Notes under the pieces: model-generated
Told to the model about the DNA's origin: nothing
Databases searched by the model: none
Seen by the model: only the letters and a program-made list of their open reading frames with translations
Shown here: one piece after another, positions 1 through 8,148 of the stretch
Layout of the letters: each line of letters starts with the position of its first letter
How positions within the stretch are numbered: the stretch's first letter is position 1
NCBI RefSeq assembly: GCF_001898575.1
Contig: NZ_MKUD01000010.1
Span: forward strand, 1-64,000
DNA from: Spirosoma sp. 48-14
Lineage (GTDB): Bacteria; Bacteroidota; Bacteroidia; Cytophagales; Spirosomataceae
DNA: 64,000 nucleotides
Direction: 5' to 3'
Program-made: the position numbers and the translations under genes

Positions 1-50
1 AATGTGGAATTCTTCTTATATCGGCTCACTCAGTTATATGCTTAATCCAA
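1..50 (+). pseudogene. Fragment of a second transposase copy
   Basis: The first 43 or so bases closely match bases 379-420, the 3' part of the transposase remnant at 76-453 (shared blocks AATGTGGA, TTCTTCTT and TTATATGCTT). The frame is disturbed by a small indel. This is the tail of another, related transposase copy cut by the window edge. Only nucleotide similarity is available and the fragment is too short to name a family by itself. Confidence 0.5.
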
Positions 51-75
51 GTTGCTCCACAAGTATTGTCCTTGA

Positions 76-453
76 TCCGGTTTCCATCTATCGCTTGATG
101 AAACTAGCCTGTCGCAGGGCGAACTTTATACCATCCTGACCAATAAGGCCACCAAAGGTGGCAAAGCCAGTATCGTGGCCATTGTAGCAGGAACTAAAAC
201 CGAAACCGTCATTGAGGTATTGCGTAAGTTACCTGAAAGTCACCGCAAAAAGGTAAAAGAGATTACCCTGGACATGGCCGATAACATGGCCCCAGTACCA
301 ATGCCTCGGCTGAGTCATTCAACTATGCGACGGGCCGTGCAAGATCAAAGCCTTCAGAAGTCAGTTGAGACGGTTCGCAATGTGGAGTTCTTCTTTATCG
401 ACTTTCTCGATTATATGCTTGACGCTATTCCAAACAGACGCTACATTCAATAA
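76..453 (+). pseudogene. N-terminally truncated ISL3-like (ISAon1-type) transposase
   Basis: An open frame runs from just after a stop at 73-75 to the stop at 451-453 and has no convincing start; the first GTG (175) lies inside the conserved domain. The translation begins SGFHLSLDETSLSQGELYTI and continues with VAGTKTETVIEVLRKLP and KVKEITLDMADNM. This matches the first catalytic Asp (DETSL) and the second Asp region of the DDE domain of ISL3-type transposases common in Bacteroidota. The third acidic residue and the rest of the C-terminal domain are missing after about 125 residues, and the N-terminal zinc-binding/HTH part is also gone. It is therefore a dead remnant. No terminal inverted repeats were seen. 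The family call rests on recalled motifs. Confidence 0.7.
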
Positions 454-644
454 ATATAGAAAAAAATTGTGTGACAATATTCAATTAGTATAGTCTAGAA
501 GATGAAATGATTTAATTCTATACCTATTATTTGTCAGCCGTAAATACTATTACTCGTGCCAGTATATAAAAAGGTATAGTGTAAAATAGTTTCAGATTTA
601 AAAACTAACCTTTCTTGTTTATACTAATTTATCTACCCAATAAA

Positions 645-1640
645 ATGCTACTTACATACGCCCAAACTGTACATGAATACGAGGTGAATCCTCCAAAAAA
701 AACTATTTTAAATCGGTTTGTTAATCGATTAAATAGTCGGTTGTTTTCTTATTTCGTCAAGCAAAATGTTCTTGTCGATTTTAATGTTGGAAAGTATAAA
801 TTAAAATTACCTTTTTCTCACGCCCTGCCATTTATTTTCAAACTGTATCCGCAGTATTCCAGTAACCTGGCACGTATAGCCGGTCAGGTTCATAAAAAAT
901 ACTCCGATCTAACGCTCATTGATATTGGCGCTAATATTGGTGATACAGTAGCTTTACTACGCTCTGTAGCAAACTTCCCAATTCTGTGTATCGAAGGAGA
1001 TGACTACTTTTTTTCGGTACTTGAGACCAATAGTGCACAATTTTCGGACGTACACCTCGCTAAAAAATACGTTGGTGATGCATCGGAATTTGTTAATGCG
1101 GCTCCCGTTGTGTCAAGTGGTACAGCTCATTTGACTAAATCCGAAACCACAGATGGTAATGGAATTCAACTGGAAGCTTTATCCGATATTTTGAAAGATC
1201 ATTCAGCTTTTCAGCAGGCCAAACTGCTCAAAGTAGATACGGATGGTTTTGACAACAAAATATTGAGAGGTTCGACTGACTTTTTGAACGCAGCCCGGCC
1301 TGTTATATTCTTTGAATATGATCCTTATCTATTAGCCAAACAAGGCGACGATGGTCTTTCGATCTTTTCCACACTTTCCTCAATTGGATATACCAGAATA
1401 CTGGTTTATGAAAATAGTGGTGATTTTGTCATGTCTGCCAATTTAGCTAACAAACAACATTTGATAGAACTCAATAACTATTATAGCGGCCGTGAGGGAA
1501 AACGTTATTGCGATATCTGTGTTTTTCACGGTGAAGATGAAGATTTATTTTATTCTATCCGGAAAAATGAATTAGCTTTTTTCGAAAAAAGCCGATTTGA
1601 ATTATCGGACACAAGTGCCAAACAGTTTCTTTTCTTATAA
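645..1640 (+). CDS. FkbM-family SAM-dependent methyltransferase
   Basis: Probable O-methyltransferase of the FkbM family, enzymes that often methylate sugars or polyketides. The Rossmann SAM-binding motif LIDIGANIGDT lies at about residues 91-101, followed by an acidic residue in CIEGDD (end of the second strand). The family signature LLKVDTDGFDNKIL lies near residues 195-208 and IFFEYDP follows. The length of about 331 residues is somewhat above the usual core because of an N-terminal extension. A TTG at 615 would add ten residues, but the ATG at 645 is preferred. It stands alone between a transposase remnant and a gene-poor stretch, so the substrate cannot be inferred. Its A+T-rich composition suggests acquisition together with surface-glycan genes. 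Confidence 0.8.
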   Translation: MLLTYAQTVHEYEVNPPKKTILNRFVNRLNSRLFSYFVKQNVLVDFNVGKYKLKLPFSHALPFIFKLYPQYSSNLARIAGQVHKKYSDLTLIDIGANIGDTVALLRSVANFPILCIEGDDYFFSVLETNSAQFSDVHLAKKYVGDASEFVNAAPVVSSGTAHLTKSETTDGNGIQLEALSDILKDHSAFQQAKLLKVDTDGFDNKILRGSTDFLNAARPVIFFEYDPYLLAKQGDDGLSIFSTLSSIGYTRILVYENSGDFVMSANLANKQHLIELNNYYSGREGKRYCDICVFHGEDEDLFYSIRKNELAFFEKSRFELSDTSAKQFLFL

Positions 1641-2180
1641 GATTAAGATAGACTTATACTGCTGATGATTTTTTAAGCTTGTCATTGTAGGAATCATGCA
1701 GATATTCGTGAATAAATATTAGTTGTAAGAACCGGATTAACGGTTTAAATGCGCGTTTTTTTTACTGCGAGGATGGGGAAATCTCGGTATAGCCTTAAAT
1801 TGATCAGGCACACTGCGATTTCCCCTTGATTGCTTTTAAGGAAAGAGCAAACAGGCTCTTAAATTCGAGTAATATCTGCTCTTTTGGGAAGGTTGGATCA
1901 TTCGCTGAGCTATAGGCTTCCGCACACAGTTCTTTTGATACCTTTTCAGGGCTAGTCCACTCCGCTGCCTTCAATTTTTTAAACCCGTTGCATCTTGATG
2001 CCCCAGCCTTATTTCGAATCAACATCAATTATGCTAGGTCGGGCTCTTATAACTCTTCAAAAGCAGTTTCCATACGTCTGTTTAGGCCAAGTGTCAAAAG
2101 CGTTGATAAACTGGATTCCAGGCACTAAACCGCTCGGGCAAGTCCCGCCAGGGCCATCAATATAAGCTAGTCACAGAATG
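1641..2180. other. Gene-poor stretch with one doubtful small ORF
   Basis: These 540 bases lie between the FkbM methyltransferase and a minus-strand lipoprotein gene. A 74-codon minus-strand ORF (1804-2028, start TTG or ATG at 2025) is the only candidate gene; its product, with AEWTSPEKVSKELCAEAYSS, is not recognised and has no clear start signal. I see no RNA gene, terminator or mobile element. Confidence 0.4.
1804..2025 (-). CDS. Doubtful small hypothetical protein
   Basis: A 73-residue ORF beginning MLIRNKAGASRCNGFKK at an ATG at 2025. The translation is mostly hydrophilic with a short hydrophobic-alternating end (SLFALSLKAIKGK), and contains no signal peptide or known motif. It could be a remnant of a longer gene. 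It is listed because the stretch is otherwise empty and the amino acid composition is protein-like rather than that of a random ORF. It may well be non-coding. Confidence 0.25.
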   Translation of the reverse strand: MLIRNKAGASRCNGFKKLKAAEWTSPEKVSKELCAEAYSSANDPTFPKEQILLEFKSLFALSLKAIKGKSQCA

Positions 2181-3053
2181 TCAGTACAGTTCATAGTCAA
2201 ACGACACGGTTGCCGTGACGATGCGGTCAGGATAACCTGAGCGAAAAGACGTTCGACTAGTAGGTAAGCCAGCGCTATTATAGGTATAGATAAAATCGGA
2301 ATAGCCATCAGAGGTTATATTATTAGCACAAAGTGACATTAAATTGGCAATGCCGTCGTTTTTAGGAGGATAAACGAAGACGGATACGGGCGCAATGGTC
2401 ACCGGGTCAAGATTAAGGGTGGCAATGGGCATCACAATGCCGTAAAAGGGATTAGGCTTATTGTCGTAGCTAAAGTCAATTTCACTTATCTGATTGGTGG
2501 GCAAAAAGGTTATCCGAGCCGTCTTTATATTGCCTCCTGCATAAATAAATTGGGTAGAAAATTGAATGGATTGATAGCCATTGTAACTCTGAACCTGGTT
2601 ACCAATGATTTGATTAGTCGAATTGTAGATTGGCTTACAGATAAAATTGAGGCTATCGGCGGCATCATTGGTATATAGTATTTGAGCGATTTGTCCTCCT
2701 ATCGTATAACTGAAGCTATATGTATCGGTTTTTGTCCTGGGAGGGTCGTTGGTCAGGTGAGTTTGAACGACTCGTTGTATCTGACTGAGTCGATTTTGAT
2801 TATCGTAGAGATAGATCGTGTTTTCCTGGCGTTCAGCATCTGTTCGATGGGTTTTTATATTACTTAATCGCCCCTGCGGGTTATAAAAAAACTCACTCAC
2901 TAATTGGGAACTACCAATGACCTCGGTTAGAGTTTTTATCCGTAGTCGGCTAGGCGTTAAATCGGGAAATCGGTGGTCGTTACAGGCAAAAAGCAGAGAA
3001 AGTAGCAAGAGGCAGCACAAGCTCAGGCTCAAGCGAATAGGGTGGTTATTCAT
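2181..3053 (-). CDS. YD-repeat-like surface lipoprotein, hypothetical
   Basis: A 290-residue probable lipoprotein. The N-terminus is a charged start, a long hydrophobic run (LSLCCLLLLSLL) and a lipobox ending FAC with Cys near residue 24, followed by Asn-Asp; this is a type II signal peptide. The mature part has recurrent tyrosine- and asparagine-rich strands of the kind FFYNPQGRLSNI, YLYDNQNRLSQI and YTYNSAGLPTSR. These resemble YD/RHS-like beta-sheet repeats found in many Bacteroidota lipoproteins of unknown function (DUF4595-like). It is monocistronic, and its start faces the SGNH hydrolase gene across about 320 bases. Function is unknown; cell-surface or periplasmic location is inferred from the lipobox. 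Confidence 0.75.
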   Translation of the reverse strand: MNNHPIRLSLSLCCLLLLSLLFACNDHRFPDLTPSRLRIKTLTEVIGSSQLVSEFFYNPQGRLSNIKTHRTDAERQENTIYLYDNQNRLSQIQRVVQTHLTNDPPRTKTDTYSFSYTIGGQIAQILYTNDAADSLNFICKPIYNSTNQIIGNQVQSYNGYQSIQFSTQFIYAGGNIKTARITFLPTNQISEIDFSYDNKPNPFYGIVMPIATLNLDPVTIAPVSVFVYPPKNDGIANLMSLCANNITSDGYSDFIYTYNSAGLPTSRTSFRSGYPDRIVTATVSFDYELY

Positions 3054-3377
3054 GATGAGGGAAATAGTTAGTGTGACCGATGAACCAGGATAACTACCAG
3101 TAAGAAATAGATACTAAAAAGCGAATGCCTTCTGGAGTAGTCTGCCTGATACTATCGTTGCAAAGGACACCATCAAACCAATCTGTTACTATGATGATAG
3201 TCAGTTGATGGTATGATTTGTGCATCATGTACTTCTATTGCCTGATGATGCCAGGTTGTCAAATGATAGTTACCTGTTACCTGGTGTAGCTATCGGCAGG
3301 TTATTTACAGGAATACAGTAAAGTGGACGATGACAGTACTTTCTCTTTGCAATCATCTGATGTTTGTACTGTTTCGT
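3054..3377. other. Divergent intergenic region
   Basis: About 320 bases between the divergently transcribed lipoprotein and SGNH hydrolase genes. It must hold both promoters. The middle (3160-3300) has several short ATGATGG/ATGATAG-like repeats and their complements (for example GATGATAGTCAG and TGATGGTATGAT), but no clean operator or TAnnTTTG hexamer could be fixed. Confidence 0.35.
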
Positions 3378-4208
3378 ATGCGGCAATTGCTTATTTCTCT
3401 GGCCCTGATTGGTTTGTTCAGTTCATTTCGTCATCCAGAAATGAGCTGGGTGGCCATTGGGGATTCCATTACCTATCTCAATGAGCATCTGAATGAAACC
3501 GGGAACCGGATTACAAAAGGCTATATGACCAGGGTGGTTGAGCAATTGCCCTATATTCACTACACGAATCAGGGGCATAATGGCTGGACGGCGGTGCGAA
3601 TTGCGCAACAAATCGAAGCGTTAGGACTAACAAAAGCCGATTTATATTCAGTATTTCTGGGGACCAACGACTGGTGGTCGGGTAGACCATTAGGGCGGTT
3701 TACTGATTATGAAGGCAATACAGGGACGAATACCGTATATGGATCGTTTCGAGTGATTATCGATAAGTTGAGAAGCCTGAATCCGAAAGCGCCGATTATT
3801 CTGATCACACCCATGCAGCGGGTCGATTTTGTGTATTTAGCTAATTTCAAGAATAACGCGTACGGGTCATATAAGCCTAAAAATGGTCAGCTTCTTGAAT
3901 CGTTTGCGCTGGCAATTGATTCGATAGCCCATTATGAACAGTTCCCAATTGTAGACCTATACCATCTGAAAGGGCTGGATTTAAAACGATTGGTGAAATA
4001 CAAACGATTGAAGAATCCGCAGACAGGGTCTTATATGAACTACAAATATCCGGCGTTTATCGATGTACCGTTCAATCCTGAAACCGACGAATATCCCTAT
4101 CCTGCTGAGGCAATCGATAAAACGTATGATGGGCTTCATCCTTCCGATAAAGGGTATGCGTTAATTAGCCGCCAGTTGGTCAAAGCAATCAAAAAAGTAG
4201 TTGATTAG
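3378..4208 (+). CDS. SGNH/GDSL-family hydrolase (secreted esterase/lipase)
   Basis: A 276-residue hydrolase of the SGNH superfamily, which cleave acyl or acetyl esters with a Ser-His-Asp triad. With the ATG at 3378, MRQLLISLALIGLFSSF forms a signal peptide; earlier ATGs at 3330 and 3360 are in frame but would bury it. Block I is AIGDSITYL (nucleophile Ser near residue 31), the block II Gly is in NQGHNG, block III is GTND (near 95), and block V is DGLHPSDKGY (near 251-260) with catalytic Asp and His. All four SGNH residues are present, so it should be active. The substrate is unknown; cell-envelope or carbohydrate esters are plausible. It converges on the next gene with only four bases between stops. 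Confidence 0.85.
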   Translation: MRQLLISLALIGLFSSFRHPEMSWVAIGDSITYLNEHLNETGNRITKGYMTRVVEQLPYIHYTNQGHNGWTAVRIAQQIEALGLTKADLYSVFLGTNDWWSGRPLGRFTDYEGNTGTNTVYGSFRVIIDKLRSLNPKAPIILITPMQRVDFVYLANFKNNAYGSYKPKNGQLLESFALAIDSIAHYEQFPIVDLYHLKGLDLKRLVKYKRLKNPQTGSYMNYKYPAFIDVPFNPETDEYPYPAEAIDKTYDGLHPSDKGYALISRQLVKAIKKVVD

Positions 4209-4212
4209 CTAG

Positions 4213-4899
4213 TTAACGATAGCTTCGATAGGCTTCCTGTTTATAGGCAGATAAACGCCCTCGGGCAGCAACGGTCGCCTGGTTTAATAATTTAAACAGG
4301 TAATCTCTGGCGAGTTGAAGGTTTTTGAGTTTTTCGGCTTCTTCCATGATCTGCTTCGTTTGCCGATTGAACTCATGGGCCTGTTGGCGAAGGGTATTCA
4401 GGCAGACAGATTCATGAAGCGGACTGAAATTTACCACTATGAGAAGATCAATAAACCAGCTATAGTACTGACCCAGCAACGCGTAAGAATCTTCATAAAG
4501 GCGAATTTCTTTGTAAAAGAAGGGTTTACGCCCATTAATTGGAAAGGCAGGAAGCGTGAACCGTTGAATTTTCTGATGTAGGTTTTTTACCAGTGAGGTG
4601 GCGACACTATCGCTGGTCGATTGATCACAGACATCGGTCCATACGCGATCGATTACCTGGCGAATGCCGGAGACTGACCCGTTGGCTACTTCTTTACGGG
4701 CATCCGTAAGGGTTTGGTACTCGTGAAGTTGTTCGTCGAATTGTTGATTGATCTGGTCAATCCGGTTGATGATCGACTCCAGAATTAATTCTTCCGGGAA
4801 TGCTTCCTGTTTGGATCGTTGCCGCCACTTCGCCATCATTTGGCCCAGCTCGAAAGCCTGGGTCAGTTTTTTGGCCAGCGTGCCTTCGTAAGGTGTCAT
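4213..4899 (-). CDS. Hypothetical helical protein
   Basis: A 228-residue protein without signal peptide or obvious membrane segments. It is rich in Gln, Glu, Lys and Arg and is predicted largely alpha-helical, with heptad-like stretches at about 45-75 (IINRIDQINQQFDEQLHEYQ) and 165-205. The centre contains a more hydrophobic stretch, YYSWFIDLLIVVNF. I do not recognise the family. It is monocistronic, converges on the SGNH hydrolase gene and diverges from the TonB-dependent receptor gene. The start ATG at 4899 is the first in the frame and gives an MTPYEGTLAKKL N-terminus. It is real by length and composition; a cytoplasmic location is inferred from the absence of a signal. Confidence 0.65.
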   Translation of the reverse strand: MTPYEGTLAKKLTQAFELGQMMAKWRQRSKQEAFPEELILESIINRIDQINQQFDEQLHEYQTLTDARKEVANGSVSGIRQVIDRVWTDVCDQSTSDSVATSLVKNLHQKIQRFTLPAFPINGRKPFFYKEIRLYEDSYALLGQYYSWFIDLLIVVNFSPLHESVCLNTLRQQAHEFNRQTKQIMEEAEKLKNLQLARDYLFKLLNQATVAARGRLSAYKQEAYRSYR

Positions 4900-5214
4900 G
4901 AATCGTTTCGCTCTGAATACATACGTTTACACCACCACCCGAAACTGATTTTGGGTAGTTGGTATGAAAAACATTTTGTTATCCGTCAAAACCCACTCAT
5001 AATACGTCCCTAATATTCATTAATAGGTAATAATCCTCAGAATACTAGATAGTTAACTTAATAACGTGAGTTTGTCGGTTAATCGGTGGAACAAATAAAC
5101 AACAACCACTCTGGGATTAAAAACAGGTTAAACAATGATAATATTGGCTTAATCCTGGGGTAACATTAGCCAGATAGTTTTGCGCTGCCAAAAAGCGACA
5201 CCCAAACTATCTTT
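4900..5214. other. Divergent intergenic region with receptor promoter
   Basis: About 315 bases between the helical hypothetical gene and the TonB-dependent receptor gene. It is A+T-rich in the middle. The only regulatory element I can point to is the TAGTTTTG hexamer listed separately at 5175-5182. Confidence 0.4.
5175..5182 (+). promoter_or_regulatory. Bacteroidota-type -7 element of the receptor gene
   Basis: TAGTTTTG matches the Bacteroidota housekeeping -7 consensus TAnnTTTG. It lies about 33 bases before the ATG at 5215. A TTGG at 5144-5147 is the nearest -33 candidate, but the spacing is longer than the usual 19 or so bases, so only the -7 half is convincing. Confidence 0.4.
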
Positions 5215-8112
5215 ATGAACCGCAAGCTAGTTCTTCTTTTTTTCTCTCTTGTTTTTACACTACAAACCACCAGGGCACAGGTAAACGTAGGCACTATTCG
5301 CGGCACCGTTCGGGATGGCCAAACCAAGGAAGCCTTAATAGGCTGTACAATTCGAATCGATGGGACACAATTGGGCGTAACGACCGATGTTGAAGGTAAC
5401 TTCCTGCTCACCAACGTACCCGTCGGAAATCAGAAGGTGATTATCTCCTACATTTCGTACCAGACGAAGGAAATTCCGAATGTTCGGGTGGAGTCAGGAA
5501 ACACAACAGCCATTGAAACCGAACTGCTGACCGAAGGGAAGGCACTGCAGGAAGTGGTGGTTCGGGGCAATCGCGCGACTAACACCGAAGTGGCCGTGAT
5601 TACCGAAATCAAGCAGATGAAGCCGATAGCGGTGGGGATTTCGGCCCAGCAGATTGTTAAATCGCAGGACCGCGATGCGGCAGCCGCTATTCGTCGGGTT
5701 CCGGGCGTGAGTATTGTCGATAACCGCTTTGTGCTGATCCGGGGATTAGCCGCGCGGTATAACTCGGTGCTTATCAACGATGTCATTACCCCATCTACAG
5801 AAGTAGATACCCGTTCGTTCTCGTTCGACCTGGTCCCCAGCAACATTATCGACCGGATGATTGTATTCAAATCCGGCTCTTCCGAATTACCCGGCGATTT
5901 TGCGGGGGGCGTTATCAAGATATATACCAAGCGTCGGCCCGATCAGAATTTTATGGATGCGGGTCTGACCCTCGGGTATCGTGCGAATACAACGTTTCAG
6001 ACGGTACAGACCCAGACCCGAAGTGGCTTGAACTGGCTGGGCCTCTGGGGAGCCGATCAGCAGATTCCGAGCAGCTTCCCTACAAAATTTGGAGAGTTCA
6101 ATTCATTGAATCCACTTCAGCGGGCTGCCTATGCCCAATTGCTGCCTAACTCCTGGGGATTGAAAAATTATTCGGTAACGCCTGATATCCGGTTTGCGTT
6201 AAACCTGGGTCGTCGGTTCGATGTGGGCGCTATTCGGTTTAGCAACCTGACCAGTATCAACTACGCTTCGACCAATCAGTTTTCGAACATCGATTTCAAA
6301 TTGTACGATAACGGCACCATTGCCAACGCCGTTGCCGAACAATATAATGATGCCAATTACGCACGGCAGTCACGGCTGGGAGTACTCCATAACTGGACGG
6401 CCCGGTTCTCACCAGGGTTTACACTGGAGTGGAAAACACTCTTCAATCAGCTCAGTATAACCGAAACGGTCGTGCGTAGCGGTCAGCGTGTTCAGGATGG
6501 ATTTGATGTGCGGAGTTTCTCGGAGCGCTTCGAAAACCGAAGTATCCTGACGTCGCAAGTGTCGGGCGAGCATTCGGTAAGTGACCTGACGAAGTTCAAC
6601 TGGATTGCCAGCTTTGGGTATACGGGGCGCTGGGAGCCCGATTGGAAACGTGTTCGTTATCAGCGGGTAACGGGTGCTACGGGAGCCGATGGGCAGCTGC
6701 AAACCTTCTCTATTGCCACACCGAACGACCCGAACCCTATTGATGTGGGTCGTTTCTACTCGAAGTTGCATGAATATGTCGTGTCGGCTATCGGCAATGG
6801 CGAACATACCTTTGGCAACCCTACCGACCGGGAGCCCAATCGGATTCGGTTTGGTGTGTATGCCGAACGTAAAAATCGGGATTATTCGGCCCGGTTCTAT
6901 GGGTATCAAAGTGTTGGTAACAGTTCAGTTGCGAAAGCCAGTGATATTAACAATGCCTTTAGCCCAGCTAACGTAAATGGTCAGAATGGATTCTCGCTGC
7001 TGGATGGAACCAAGCCGCTGGATTCATACAAAGGCATCAACACCTATCTGTCGGGGTATATTACCGGCGATGTTTACTTCGGGCCGAAAGCGAATTTGAC
7101 GCTTGGTTTCCGTGGTGAATACAACGACCAGGGCATTCGGGCTACCCGGACAACGGTTGAAGAACAACTGGTTTCCAATAAAGTATTTAGCCCACTGCCT
7201 TCGCTGAACTTTACTTACAAACTCAGCGACCGGACCAATCTCCGGCTGGCGTACTCGTCGTCGGTAAACCGGCCTGAGTTTCGTGAATTAGCGCCATTCA
7301 GTTATTTCGACTTTAATCTGCTGGCTGATATTCGCGGAAATACGGCACTAAAAACGGCGAACATTCAGAATATCGACGCCAAATGGGAGTTTTATCCAAC
7401 ACCAAATGAGTTAATTTCGGTAACGGGTTTTTACAAACATTTTACAAACCCTATCGAATCGTTCCTGCTGATCCAGGCGAATGGGCTGGCCTATACGTTT
7501 GCCAATGCCAATTCTGCTCAGAATTACGGTGTTGAGCTGGAAGTGCGCAAAGGATTTCCAAATTCATCGAGTGTCTTTCTGCAAAATCTGTCGGTAGTTG
7601 GTAACGTATCACTGATCAAAAGCCAGGTTAACGTAGGCGATATTGTCCGGGCTCCTGATTTGAGTGGCGAGGTTCGGGAATATGATATTCGGGGCATTGC
7701 CGATACCCAGCGCCCACTGGCAGGCCAGTCGCCTTATCTGATCAATGCCGGTCTGTATTATGCAGCTCCCAAATCGGGCTGGCAGGCCAATATTCTCTAC
7801 AATGTATTTGGGCAGCGGATTTTCGCGGTAGGCAACCGGAACAACCCGACCATTTACGAGATGCCGCGTAACGTAGTGGATCTGAATGTGACCAAGCTGG
7901 TCAATAAAAAGCTGGAGCTGCGGCTGGGCATTCAGGATCTGCTGAACCAGTACGTCCGGTTTGTACAGGATTTCAATCATGATGGCAAAATCGGTAGCGA
8001 TGTTACATCGCAAACCGCTGATGCTGACCAAACGATTCGTCGATTCAAACGGGGTAGTTACTACACTCTTAGTGCCGTGTACACCTTTGGTCGCCGAACG
8101 ATAATTCCTTAA
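5215..8112 (+). CDS. TonB-dependent outer-membrane receptor with CarboxypepD-reg domain
   Basis: A 965-residue outer-membrane active transporter driven by TonB-ExbBD. The signal peptide (LVLLFFSLVFTLQTTRAQ) is followed by a carboxypeptidase-regulatory-like beta-sandwich at about 25-105 (GTIRGTVRDGQTKEALIGC), typical of Bacteroidota receptors. The plug domain lies at about 130-240, with AAAAIRRVPGVSIVDNRFVL, LIRGLAARYNSVLIND and a close to GGVIKIYTK. The remaining 700 or so residues are beta-barrel strands with many aromatic ends, and the C-terminus ends SAVYTFGRR. The downstream IPT/TIG lipoprotein starts 36 bases after the stop, so the pair probably forms one uptake unit. The ligand is unknown. 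The plug resembles receptors that carry iron chelates or peptides as much as SusC, and no classical SusD follows, so a SusC call is not made. Confidence 0.92.
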   Translation: MNRKLVLLFFSLVFTLQTTRAQVNVGTIRGTVRDGQTKEALIGCTIRIDGTQLGVTTDVEGNFLLTNVPVGNQKVIISYISYQTKEIPNVRVESGNTTAIETELLTEGKALQEVVVRGNRATNTEVAVITEIKQMKPIAVGISAQQIVKSQDRDAAAAIRRVPGVSIVDNRFVLIRGLAARYNSVLINDVITPSTEVDTRSFSFDLVPSNIIDRMIVFKSGSSELPGDFAGGVIKIYTKRRPDQNFMDAGLTLGYRANTTFQTVQTQTRSGLNWLGLWGADQQIPSSFPTKFGEFNSLNPLQRAAYAQLLPNSWGLKNYSVTPDIRFALNLGRRFDVGAIRFSNLTSINYASTNQFSNIDFKLYDNGTIANAVAEQYNDANYARQSRLGVLHNWTARFSPGFTLEWKTLFNQLSITETVVRSGQRVQDGFDVRSFSERFENRSILTSQVSGEHSVSDLTKFNWIASFGYTGRWEPDWKRVRYQRVTGATGADGQLQTFSIATPNDPNPIDVGRFYSKLHEYVVSAIGNGEHTFGNPTDREPNRIRFGVYAERKNRDYSARFYGYQSVGNSSVAKASDINNAFSPANVNGQNGFSLLDGTKPLDSYKGINTYLSGYITGDVYFGPKANLTLGFRGEYNDQGIRATRTTVEEQLVSNKVFSPLPSLNFTYKLSDRTNLRLAYSSSVNRPEFRELAPFSYFDFNLLADIRGNTALKTANIQNIDAKWEFYPTPNELISVTGFYKHFTNPIESFLLIQANGLAYTFANANSAQNYGVELEVRKGFPNSSSVFLQNLSVVGNVSLIKSQVNVGDIVRAPDLSGEVREYDIRGIADTQRPLAGQSPYLINAGLYYAAPKSGWQANILYNVFGQRIFAVGNRNNPTIYEMPRNVVDLNVTKLVNKKLELRLGIQDLLNQYVRFVQDFNHDGKIGSDVTSQTADADQTIRRFKRGSYYTLSAVYTFGRRTIIP

Positions 8113-8148
8113 GTGTTTACCAATCCAATTCAACTAAATTAACTGTTT

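Noticed and set aside
5448-8133. Long antisense ORFs under the TonB-dependent receptor gene
   Set aside because: They are opposite-strand shadows of a high-G+C gene with a clear protein product and contain no motifs.
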